Origin: an uncultured Clostridia bacterium
GTDB lineage: Bacteria; Bacillota; Clostridia; Christensenellales; UBA1242
DNA: 39,863 nucleotides
Assembly (NCBI GenBank): GCA_947627545.1
Contig: CANQWK010000002.1
Span: 1-39,863 of the forward strand
Direction of reading: 5' to 3'
Shown: piece after piece, positions 6,089 through 13,220 of the stretch
Layout: each line of letters starts with the position of its first letter
Numbering within the stretch: position 1 is the first letter of the stretch
Notes under the pieces: generated by a model
Database searches by the model: none
What the model was told of the DNA's origin: nothing
The model's input: only the letters and a program-made list of their open reading frames with translations
Program-made: the position numbers and the translations under genes

Positions 6089-7333
6089 ATGAAAAATTTT
6101 AATCCTATTCGCGGTTGTGACGATTTTATGCCCAGGCAAGCGTTTGTTAGGGAAAACGTTAAGCGAACAATTTTAACAAGTTATCAAAAAAACGGCTACA
6201 ATTTAATTTCTACACCTATTTTGGAAAATTTAGAACTGCTATCTTCTAGCGAAGGCGGAGATAATCTTCGTTTAATTTTTAAAACTGTTAAGCGCGGCGA
6301 TAAATTAGATTTATCTAAGCCAAACCTTGCCGAGCAGGACATTGTTGAAGAAGGTTTAAGGTACGATTTAACCGTTCCGCTTGCTCGTTTTTACGCCAAC
6401 AATAAAGAAAAATTGCCAACTCCGTTTAAGTCTATTCAAATAGACTATTCTTTTCGTGCCGAGCGTCCGCAAAAGGGCAGGTCTAGGCAGTTTGTTCAGT
6501 GCGACATAGATATTTTTGGCGACCCAACTATAAATGCCGAACTTGACCTTCTTTATACGGCAATTCAAACTTACGAAGCGGTTGGATTTAAAAATTTAAC
6601 GGTAAAAATTAATCATAGGCAAATTTTAAATAGCGTAGTTTTGTTTTCCGGTTTTGCCGAGCAAGACATTTCAACAATTTGCGTAACACTAGATAAATTA
6701 GATAAAATTTCGGTTTCGGGCGTGGTGCTTGAGTTGCTTGAAAAAGGTTTTGACCCAGACAAAATTAACAAACTTGTAGATGTTATAACTGACCTTTCTT
6801 CAAACGGCTTGAATGCGGTTAAAAAATATGGCGAACTTAACTTGGTTGTTGAAAACTTAAACTTTTTAATTGGCTCGCTTAACAAATTGTTTAATGGCAG
6901 GCACAATATAAATTTCGACATTTCTATAGTGCGTGGGCAAGGCTATTATACCGGCGCGGTGTTTGAAGTTTATGCGGTTGGCTTTTCTGGGGCAATTGGC
7001 GGCGGCGGAAGATACGACAAAATGCTTGAAAAATTTGCAGGAATTTCTTGCCCAGCAGTTGGCTTTGGCCTAGGCTTTGAGCCGGTTTGTTTGCTGGTTG
7101 AACAAAATATGCAAAGTTTGTTAACAAATCAATTGGCACTAATTTATGAACAAACTGACGACATTTTAACCGTTTATAAGGTTAAGGAAGAATTGAAAAA
7201 ACAATATTCAGTTTCGCTGTTTTTAAAACCAAAGAATTTAAAAAATTTTTACGATAAAATTGGTTCGGTGGCGGACTATTCTATAAGCGTGGCAGATTAT
7301 TTGGCAGGCAAAGAAATAAAAAAATTGCAATAA
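6089..7333 (+). CDS. hisS: Histidyl-tRNA synthetase-like protein, eukaryote/archaea type
   Basis: This 414-residue class II protein resembles the eukaryotic HisRS branch more than the usual bacterial one: RYDLTVPLARF (91-101), motif 2 FRAERPQKGRSRQFVQCDIDIFG split as FRAERPQKGR (122-131) and QFVQCDIDIFG (134-144), VKINHRQIL (172-180), LDKLDK (201-206) and GGGRYD (305-310). Histidine-binding residues are largely kept, including the motif 2 arginine, the Gln of FVQ, and Arg282 with Tyr286-Tyr287. Two sites are odd. The HisA motif reads RGQGYYTG where RGLDYYTG is usual. The motif 3 arginine is Pro332 (GFGLGFEP). The C-terminal anticodon-binding domain (about 345-414) is short and divergent. HisZ, the HisG partner, is an alternative, but motif 2 is clearly synthetase-like. 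The gene has a consensus promoter and AAAAGGA site. The HD-domain gene follows after 109 nt with no terminator. Confidence 0.78.
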   Translation: MKNFNPIRGCDDFMPRQAFVRENVKRTILTSYQKNGYNLISTPILENLELLSSSEGGDNLRLIFKTVKRGDKLDLSKPNLAEQDIVEEGLRYDLTVPLARFYANNKEKLPTPFKSIQIDYSFRAERPQKGRSRQFVQCDIDIFGDPTINAELDLLYTAIQTYEAVGFKNLTVKINHRQILNSVVLFSGFAEQDISTICVTLDKLDKISVSGVVLELLEKGFDPDKINKLVDVITDLSSNGLNAVKKYGELNLVVENLNFLIGSLNKLFNGRHNINFDISIVRGQGYYTGAVFEVYAVGFSGAIGGGGRYDKMLEKFAGISCPAVGFGLGFEPVCLLVEQNMQSLLTNQLALIYEQTDDILTVYKVKEELKKQYSVSLFLKPKNLKNFYDKIGSVADYSISVADYLAGKEIKKLQ

Positions 7334-7345
7334 AAATAATTTTGA

Positions 7346-7423
7346 GTTTGATATAGTTACAAAGTTACGAATGTTAAACTTAATAAATTAGTTTGATAAA
7401 GTTACAAAATTACAAATGTTAAA
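7346..7423. repeat. Two-copy direct repeat between hisS-like and HD genes
   Basis: Two 33-nt units (7346-7378 and 7391-7423) begin GTTTGATA and end AATGTTAAA. They differ at three positions and are spaced 45 nt apart. The second copy reaches to within 20 nt of the HD-gene start, so an upstream duplication may have created the spurious in-frame ATG at 7416. Confidence 0.65.
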
Positions 7424-7442
7424 ATTTATTAAAAGGACAATT

Positions 7443-8018
7443 ATGGATGCAAAACAAGAATTTTTAAAAATTTATAAAGAAAACATAACTCGCGAAGGGG
7501 CAGAAAAATTGCTAGATTATTTGTTAAATCAAAGCGATTTTTTCACTGCTCCTGCTTCTGGCAGAAGGCATTGCAGTTACGAGGGCGGCTTAGTTACTCA
7601 TTCGGTTAATGTGTATAAAAGATTTAAAAATCTTATAAAATTGGAGTATGGCGAAAATTACACCGAAAAAATTTCCAACGAAAGCATTGCAATTATGGGT
7701 TTACTTCACGATTTATGCAAAGTTAACACTTATGTGGTGGAATATCGCAACCAAAAAATTAACGGCGAGTGGCAGCAAGTTCCTTTTTATGCTCACAACA
7801 ATTTGTTGCCTTATGGTCATGGCGAAAAAAGTGTGTATATAATTAGCGGTTTTATGCGTTTAACTAGAGAAGAGGCTATGGGCATAAATTGGCACATGGG
7901 TTCATTTGATGCTCGTGCACAGGGCAGCACCGATTTAAGCGAGGCTTTTACAATGTATCCTACCGCACTTTTGTTGCATTCAGCGGATTTTCATGCTAGC
8001 TACATAGACGAAAAGTAA
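7443..8018 (+). CDS. HD-domain phosphohydrolase
   Basis: A 191-residue single-domain HD-superfamily protein. Metal-binding residues in order are His53 (GGLVTHSVNVY), His89-Asp90 (GLLHDLCKV), His126 (YGHGEKS), His151 (NWHMGS) and Asp182 (HSADF). This is the full H...HD...H...H...D set expected of an active metal-dependent phosphohydrolase. The substrate, whether a nucleotide or RNA end, cannot be told from sequence. The start at 7443 is preferred because AAAAGGAC precedes it; an in-frame ATG at 7416 has no ribosome binding site. It probably shares the hisS-like transcript. Confidence 0.8.
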   Translation: MDAKQEFLKIYKENITREGAEKLLDYLLNQSDFFTAPASGRRHCSYEGGLVTHSVNVYKRFKNLIKLEYGENYTEKISNESIAIMGLLHDLCKVNTYVVEYRNQKINGEWQQVPFYAHNNLLPYGHGEKSVYIISGFMRLTREEAMGINWHMGSFDARAQGSTDLSEAFTMYPTALLLHSADFHASYIDEK

Positions 8019-8026
8019 TAATAATA

Positions 8027-8153
8027 TTAAAAAACAACAAAAACCGATAGCGTGTTAAAAAACAATAAAAATTGATACCATGTTAAAAGATAACAAAAAC
8101 CGATAGAACTAAAAAATAACAAAAATCGATAGCGCATAAAAAACAACAAAATC
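8027..8153. repeat. Degenerate tandem repeat, about 4.5 units of 27-28 bp
   Basis: Units start near 8027, 8055, 8083, 8110 and 8137 and share TTAAAAAACAACAAAAACCG followed by ATAG. The copies are diverged by several substitutions and one-base length changes. There are no unique spacers, so this is a minisatellite-like array, not a CRISPR. Confidence 0.7.
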
Positions 8154-8222
8154 AAAAAATAGGACGAAAAAATATCATTAGCAGTTTGCTAAAAATTTTC
8201 ATAGAAATTAAAAGAGGTGAAA

Positions 8223-9278
8223 ATGGCAACAGCTAATGATTTTTTAATTGGAGCTAATGATGAGCATGGGCTTAATCCGCCAACTGCTGGCAAACGAACG
8301 CCTGTGCTTCCTTACATTAACCGAAGTTTTTATGAAAATGAATTTAATTCAAAAGCCAAATTGGCATTTATTTTGGCGTGCTTGCGATGTGGGTTTAGAG
8401 TGTTCGACTTAAAACCTGAACAACAAGATGCTAGCGTTTCAACCAGAATTACACGTGCAAGGCGTGCAGGCATAAACCTACTTGTAACGTTTGCTTACAA
8501 CGCGGCAGGCAATGGCAATTCGTTTAGTTCGGCAAATGGGCTTGAAGTGTATTATAGTCCTTACAACCCTTTTCCGAATGAAAGTAGGCTGCTAAGCGAA
8601 GCGGTTTATAGAGAAATTTTGCAAAACACAAACCGCAACGGCAGATTTGTTGGCAGGCTTTCGGTGGGAGTGCTTTCAAATGTAAATTGTCCGTCAACGC
8701 TTATAGAAGCAGGATTTATGACCAATTTTGCCGAAGCGAAACTGATGCTTAATCCTAACTTTATTTTGCAAAATGGCGAAGGTGCGTGCGAAGGAGTTTG
8801 CAGTTATTTAAATGTGCCGTATGTTCAGCGGAATATTTCAAATTACCCTACAATCAGGCAGGGCGATAAATCTAATTTTGTTACAATTTTGCAATATCTG
8901 TTAAATATGTATGGCGCAAACCTTTCAACTGACGGCGTTTTTGGAACAAACACCTACAACGCAGTTGTGCAGTTCCAAAAAAATAACAATCTCACTCAGG
9001 ACGGAATAGTGGGCAAAAACACATGGAGCGCTCTTTTAAACCTTAATCCAACTGCTCAAACTTTGAGAGTTGGTAGCCGAAGTTCGGCTGTACTATATTT
9101 GCAACAACTTTTACTTTCCTACCTTTACCCAATAACTAACCTAGATAGCATTTTTGGTCAGGAAACCGAACGTGCAGTAAGAGCGTTTCAACAAGAAAAC
9201 GGCCTAACAGTTGACGGAATTGTGGGCAATAACACTTGGCAAGCACTATTAAATTCGTCTGGCCGCCCACAAAATTAA
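8223..9278 (+). CDS. Amidase_3-like protein with two peptidoglycan-binding domains
   Basis: The 351-residue protein has an N-acetylmuramoyl-L-alanine amidase (Amidase_3)-like domain (about 1-200) and two PG_binding_1 domains (about 208-272 and 279-343), each ending in a DGIVGxNTWxALL motif. Of the expected zinc ligands, His15 (NDEHG), a glutamate in YENEFN (Glu38 or Glu40) and the catalytic Glu162 in IEAGFMTN are present. The middle SIHANA histidine is missing: the region reads TFAYNA (89-94). There is no N-terminal signal peptide, so it may work in the mother cell or forespore or be exported another way. The start at ATG 8223 is chosen because the in-frame GTG at 8217 lies inside the ribosome binding site AAAGAGGTG. 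Its neighbours are spore envelope genes. Activity is uncertain; the fold assignment is firm. Confidence 0.78.
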   Translation: MATANDFLIGANDEHGLNPPTAGKRTPVLPYINRSFYENEFNSKAKLAFILACLRCGFRVFDLKPEQQDASVSTRITRARRAGINLLVTFAYNAAGNGNSFSSANGLEVYYSPYNPFPNESRLLSEAVYREILQNTNRNGRFVGRLSVGVLSNVNCPSTLIEAGFMTNFAEAKLMLNPNFILQNGEGACEGVCSYLNVPYVQRNISNYPTIRQGDKSNFVTILQYLLNMYGANLSTDGVFGTNTYNAVVQFQKNNNLTQDGIVGKNTWSALLNLNPTAQTLRVGSRSSAVLYLQQLLLSYLYPITNLDSIFGQETERAVRAFQQENGLTVDGIVGNNTWQALLNSSGRPQN

Positions 9279-9449
9279 AAAAAACAAAACCGCTTAGGCT
9301 TGTTATAATTTTAATTAAAAAGATAAATAAAAGAAATAAAAAAGAAAAATACAAGTGCTAATAAAAAATAAAATGTTAAATAAAAAAGCAAAGTAAAAAA
9401 TAAAAATAGAAAAATAACATTTAAAATTATAAAAATCAACAAAAAATGC

Positions 9450-9471
9450 ACGTTTTAAGCGTGTTTTTTTG
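9450..9471 (+). terminator. Probable terminator of amidase-like gene
   Basis: The stem CACG (9450-9453) / CGTG (9461-9464) with flanking A and T tracts is followed by seven T residues. The core is short, and the site is 170 nt after the amidase stop codon. Confidence 0.5.
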
Positions 9472-9489
9472 TTTTTTATTGTTAAACAT

Positions 9490-9520
9490 TTGTTTAGCGG
9501 TTAATTTTGCCGTTAAACAA
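9490..9520. other. Stable intergenic hairpin of unknown role
   Basis: TTGTTTAGCGG (9490-9500) pairs with CCGTTAAACAA (9510-9520) over 11 bp with one G-U pair and a nine-nt loop. No T run follows, so it is not a simple terminator. Its left arm shares TTTAGCGGTT with two further direct copies closer to spoIIR. Confidence 0.45.
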
Positions 9521-9650
9521 TTTGAATTTTTAGCTGTTGAAGATTTTTAAATTTTAGCGGTTATACATTTTTGAATGTTGGATTTACTAAAAATCATTTT
9601 AATAGACATTAAAAATAAAATATTTAAAAAAGTTAGTTTAAGGAGAGAAA

Positions 9651-10175
9651 ATGAAAAAATTTATTTGTTTAGCCTTGGCTTTGGCGGTTGTTGTAGGATT
9701 GGCAGTGCTTTTGCCAAGCAAAAAGCAAGAATACGATTATTTGCGAATACATATAAGGGCTAATAGTAATTCGGCATTGGACCAAGGGGTTAAATATGAA
9801 ATAAAAGATAAATTAATTAGCATTTTAACGCCATATTTAAACCAGGCTAACAGCAAAAATGACGCAATAAAAATTGTAGAAGAACAAAATTTAAACATCG
9901 TTTCGGCTTGCAAAAAAATTTTGGCAGAAAATGGAATTAATTATGCTGTTAATGTAAAAATCTCTAATGAGTATTTTCCTACTCGCACCTATTCCAACAC
10001 AACATTAGAAAGTGGTTTTTATGATGCTGTAATTGTTGAACTTGGCGATGCAATTGGCGATAATTGGTGGTGTGTTATGTACCCACCTATATGCTTTTCA
10101 AACGACAGAGAAGTTAAAACAGAAATCAATTTTAAAAGTAAAATTGTTGAATTTTTTAAATTTATTTTTAATTAA
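9651..10175 (+). CDS. spoIIR: Stage II sporulation protein R
   Basis: SpoIIR is made in the forespore and secreted into the intermembrane space, where it triggers SpoIIGA to process pro-sigma-E in the mother cell. The 174-residue protein has an N-terminal signal/membrane segment (about 3-21), then the family signature LRIHIRANSNSALDQGVKYE (31-50), FPTRTYSNTTLESGFYDA, and the C-terminal NWWCVMYPPICF. Length is near the family norm, with a short C-terminal extension. The start follows AAGGAGA. The gene stands alone by spacing, but sleB and ypeB follow on the same strand. Confidence 0.94.
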   Translation: MKKFICLALALAVVVGLAVLLPSKKQEYDYLRIHIRANSNSALDQGVKYEIKDKLISILTPYLNQANSKNDAIKIVEEQNLNIVSACKKILAENGINYAVNVKISNEYFPTRTYSNTTLESGFYDAVIVELGDAIGDNWWCVMYPPICFSNDREVKTEINFKSKIVEFFKFIFN

Positions 10176-10475
10176 AAAAATTTAAAGAATTAAAAATATA
10201 AAAATAAAAGATATATAAAAAATAAAAATTAAAAATAAAAATATATTAAAAAGACGTATTTAAAATTTATAAAAAATAATAAAAAATTATTAAAAAATTA
10301 AAAAATATAATAAAAATTCATTAAAAAATATAAAAAATTATTAAAAAATTAAAAAATATAATAAAAATTCATTAAAAAATATAAAAAATTAGCCAAAAAT
10401 AATAAAAAATAAAAATTTTTAACATAAAAATTAAATTTTAGTAAAAATTAATAGCAATTAATTTGAGAGGTAAAA
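10176..10475. other. A+T-rich gap between spoIIR and sleB
   Basis: These 300 bp contain almost only A and T, with a perfect 51-bp tandem duplication. No promoter can be called with confidence because TATAAT-like strings occur throughout. Confidence 0.5.
10279..10391. repeat. Perfect 51-bp tandem duplication
   Basis: Every base from 10279 to 10340 is identical to the base 51 positions downstream, giving about 2.2 copies. The unit is A+T with a single C (10319 and 10370). It looks like a recent slippage or unequal-recombination event. Confidence 0.9.
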
Positions 10476-11174
10476 ATGAAAAAAGTTATAATTACATCTA
10501 TATTGATAGTTTTGGCGGTGTTTGGAATTTTTGGTTCAATAAGTTTTTTAAATTTTAAAAAAGTTTCGGCTGCCAACTTTGGTAATGCGGAAATTGAAAG
10601 TGTAAATGCAGCAACTGCCGATACAAAAGAAGTTCAAACGCGGTTGAAAAAATGGGGGTACTATACCGGCGCGGTTGATGGAATTAATGGTCCTAAAACA
10701 AAAGCGGCGGTAAAAAAATTTCAAAAGCGATACGGTTTAACTCAAGATGGAATTGTGGGGCCACTAACTGCTGCTAAAATGGGCATTTCTTTAAGCAAAT
10801 CCACTAGTTCTTCAACTTATAATAGCAACGATAGATATATGCTTGCGAAAGTTATTTATGCCGAAGCGAGAGGCGAAAGTTATACCGGACAGGTGGCTAT
10901 TGGTGCGGTGGTGCTTAATAGAGTAAAAGATAGCCGTTTTCCTAATACTGTTTCTGGTGTAATTTATCAGCCATGGGCGTTTACTGCGGTTAATGATGGG
11001 CAAATAAATTTAGAGCCAAACCAAACAGCGTATCAGGCGGCTGACGATGCACTAAATGGGTGGGACCCAACTTATGGTTCGGTTTATTACTATAATCCTA
11101 AAACGGCAACTAGCAAATGGATTTATTCTACTAAATATGTAACCACAATTGGCAATCATGTTTTTGCAGTGTAA
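10476..11174 (+). CDS. sleB: Spore cortex-lytic enzyme SleB
   Basis: SleB is a lytic transglycosylase that breaks down spore cortex peptidoglycan during germination. The 232-residue protein has a signal peptide ending near KVSAA (29-33), a PG_binding_1 domain (about 50-103, with YYTGAVDGINGPKT and DGIVGPLT) that holds it to cortex, and a Hydrolase_2 domain (about 120-232). The catalytic glutamate is probably Glu130 in IYAEARGE, followed by VAIGAVVLNRV and GVIYQPWAFT, all typical of SleB/CwlJ. An AGAGG site precedes the ATG. The ypeB gene follows after 182 nt, the usual sleB-ypeB pairing, where the two proteins depend on each other for stability. Confidence 0.93.
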   Translation: MKKVIITSILIVLAVFGIFGSISFLNFKKVSAANFGNAEIESVNAATADTKEVQTRLKKWGYYTGAVDGINGPKTKAAVKKFQKRYGLTQDGIVGPLTAAKMGISLSKSTSSSTYNSNDRYMLAKVIYAEARGESYTGQVAIGAVVLNRVKDSRFPNTVSGVIYQPWAFTAVNDGQINLEPNQTAYQAADDALNGWDPTYGSVYYYNPKTATSKWIYSTKYVTTIGNHVFAV

Positions 11175-11356
11175 ATTAAAATAATTTATATAAAAAAATA
11201 TAAAAAATAAAAAAAATATAAAAATTACAAAAAATAAAAAATTTATAAAAATTATTAAAAAATAACAAAAAAATAGCAAAAAATGCTAAAAATCATTGAA
11301 AATTAATAAAAAATAAAATTTTTAATTATTTTCAAATTAAATTAAAGGAGAAAATT

Positions 11357-12784
11357 ATGGCAAAAAATAAAATTAAAAGTGAAGATTTTGAACAGGAAAA
11401 AACAAATTCTCAATCTAATGTCAATCAGGACAAGCAAACAAAAAAGAAAAGCAATGCACAAAAAGCTATTCCGGTGCTAATTGTGGTTATTGTTTCGCTG
11501 CTTGTTATTTTAACCTGTGTGTTAATTGCTTATTATCAAGTTTATAAGTCTGGCAAACAAAATGCTAACATTCTAGAAGGGGTTTACACGTCAAGTTATT
11601 ATTCAATGGTGGACAACGTAAATAATTTGGCAGTTGATGTGGCAAAATATTCGACACTTTCTTCAAATCAAGCAAAGCTTGCCAGCCTAACCGATATGAA
11701 CACTGATTGCAGTTATATTTTGGCAGGGTTGGGCACCTTGCCAATAAATCAAGAAAATGTGGTGGCTAGCACCAAATTTTTTAATCAAATTAAAGGCTTG
11801 TGTGAAGCGTATGCTACCAAACTTTCGCAGGGTAAAAGTTTAACACAGCAAGAAGAAGTTATTTTTGATAAAATTGCCCTTGTTTTAGGCAAAATTAAAG
11901 CCAATTTAAACGAACAAAATTATGGTATGTACGATACAAATTTCAACTTTATAGATGCAAGTATTTTTGATAAATCTGGCATGAATGAGCTTTCGTCTAG
12001 CATGGGAGATATGGTTAATATAGATTACCCTGCAATGATTTTTGATGGGCCGTTTTCCACTGCATTAGAAACTAAAATTGTGAAAGGTTTAGGCAAAGTT
12101 GAAGTAAATAAAGAGCAAGCACAAAATTATTTAAAAAATGATGTCTTTGCTAACCGAAAATGTGAAATTAAGTTTAAAAAAGAAACTGACGGAGATGTTA
12201 AAACCTACGATTTTATAGTGGAATTGGAAGATAAAAAAGTTGATGCACAAGTTAGTGTACTTGGCTGCAAATTAATAACTTTATCTAGTTACGCAGAAAC
12301 AGGCGACCCTATAATTGACGGCAATAAAGCCGGCGAAATGGCAAAAACATTTGCGAACAACATAGGCTTTGAAAACATGCAAGAAGTATGGCGTGAAATT
12401 CATGAAAATGTTGCATATATAAATCTTGCGCCTGTGGTTGACAATGTAATATATTACCCAGACCTTGTAAAAGTTAAAGTGGATTTAACAGCACAAGATG
12501 TTATAGGTTTTGAAGCGCTAAATTATGCGTTTAACCATGTAGAACGTGAGCCTGAATTTAATGTGGGCGAAAATGAAGCGGAAAACATGTTAGGATTTGA
12601 TTATGAAATTATAAAAACTAGCAAGGCAGTTATTCGCTTAGATAGTGGAAAAGAAATATCGGCTTATGAATTTTTTGTGGAACGCATAGACGGAACATAC
12701 TTTTATTATATAGACGCCAACACCAATGAAATTGCTAAAGTTATGAAACTTGTATCAATTAAAGGGGTGGATAAATTAATTTAA
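11357..12784 (+). CDS. ypeB: Germination protein YpeB
   Basis: YpeB is needed for SleB to be placed and kept stable in the dormant spore. The 475-residue protein has a charged Lys/Gln-rich cytoplasmic N-terminus (1-36), one membrane helix (about 37-60) and a large extracytoplasmic part. The latter contains the family block NIDYPAMIFDGPFS (about 222-235) followed by two or three PepSY-like units, seen in the alternating GxxxA...VY/EF...YYIDA patterns. An AAAGGAG site precedes the ATG. The N-terminal extension before the membrane helix is longer than I recall for Bacillus YpeB. The sleB neighbour confirms the assignment. A hairpin terminator follows. Confidence 0.92.
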   Translation: MAKNKIKSEDFEQEKTNSQSNVNQDKQTKKKSNAQKAIPVLIVVIVSLLVILTCVLIAYYQVYKSGKQNANILEGVYTSSYYSMVDNVNNLAVDVAKYSTLSSNQAKLASLTDMNTDCSYILAGLGTLPINQENVVASTKFFNQIKGLCEAYATKLSQGKSLTQQEEVIFDKIALVLGKIKANLNEQNYGMYDTNFNFIDASIFDKSGMNELSSSMGDMVNIDYPAMIFDGPFSTALETKIVKGLGKVEVNKEQAQNYLKNDVFANRKCEIKFKKETDGDVKTYDFIVELEDKKVDAQVSVLGCKLITLSSYAETGDPIIDGNKAGEMAKTFANNIGFENMQEVWREIHENVAYINLAPVVDNVIYYPDLVKVKVDLTAQDVIGFEALNYAFNHVEREPEFNVGENEAENMLGFDYEIIKTSKAVIRLDSGKEISAYEFFVERIDGTYFYYIDANTNEIAKVMKLVSIKGVDKLI

Positions 12785-12931
12785 TAAATTTTAATTAAAT
12801 GGCATTGCTAAACAAATAGATTTTATTAAAAATTTAAATTGAAGATGTTGATTTAATAAAGATAAATTAATTTAAAGGGAAAATAAAATTAAATTTTAAA
12901 AATAAGAAAGTAAAAAAATAAAAAATAAAAA

Positions 12932-12986
12932 AGCAGGCGAATGCCTGTTAAAAATATGCAAAAAAATAATTTTTGCATGTTTTTTT
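12932..12986 (+). terminator. Double-hairpin terminator after ypeB
   Basis: Hairpin 1 is CAGGC-GAAT-GCCTG (12934-12947). Hairpin 2 is ATGCAAAAA (12956-12964) / TTTTTGCAT (12970-12978), followed by GTTTTTTT to 12986. The second has the classic stem plus T-run form. Confidence 0.8.
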
Positions 12987-13115
12987 ATAATTTTTTTGAA
13001 TTTTTAGCATATTTTTTATTATTTTTTAAAAATTTTTGGGTAATTTTTTATTTTTTATTAATTTTTTTTGCAATTTTTTTGCTGGGCAATAATTTTTAAA
13101 TATTTTTTAATTTAT

Positions 13116-13144
13116 TTGTGTTTAACTTTTTATTATGTTATAAT
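13116..13144 (+). promoter_or_regulatory. Possible sigma-A promoter of the giant gene
   Basis: A perfect TATAAT (13139-13144) lies 17 bp after TTGTGT (13116-13121), which matches only the TTG of the -35 consensus. The leader to the TTG start codon at 13221 would be about 70 nt. Confidence 0.5.
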
Positions 13145-13220
13145 TTGTTTATATTTATATATAAACAGCGAAAATTTAATAAATTTGCTTTAATTTGGAA
13201 AAATAAAAAGGGGTGGCATT

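Larger units (their letters stand above)
9279..9650. other. Intergenic region before spoIIR
   Basis: This 372-bp gap holds a terminator at about 9450-9471, a stable hairpin at 9490-9520 and three copies of TTTAGCNGTT (9493, 9529, 9553). I looked for a sigma-F promoter for spoIIR; GGTTATACAT near 9559 is weakly -35-like, but the -10 is poor. Confidence 0.5.
12785..13220. other. Intergenic region before the giant gene
   Basis: This 436-bp gap holds two adjacent hairpins that end the ypeB transcript, then about 130 bp of T-rich sequence, then a possible promoter of the giant gene. No coding signal is seen. Confidence 0.5.

Noticed and set aside
245..7333. Alternative genetic code explaining the missing motif 3 arginines
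   Set aside because: The two sites use different codons (GTG and CCG), both used normally as Val and Pro elsewhere in the window.
7416..7442. Upstream start for the HD-domain protein
   Set aside because: The ATG at 7416 has no ribosome binding site and lies in a direct repeat; 7443 has AAAAGGAC at proper spacing.
8027..8153. CRISPR-like array
   Set aside because: The repeats are contiguous and degenerate with no unique spacers, and no cas genes are in the window.
9555..9600. Sigma-F promoter for spoIIR
   Set aside because: GGTTATACAT is only weakly -35-like, and GGATTTACTA 14 bp on does not match the conserved positions of the sigma-F -10.
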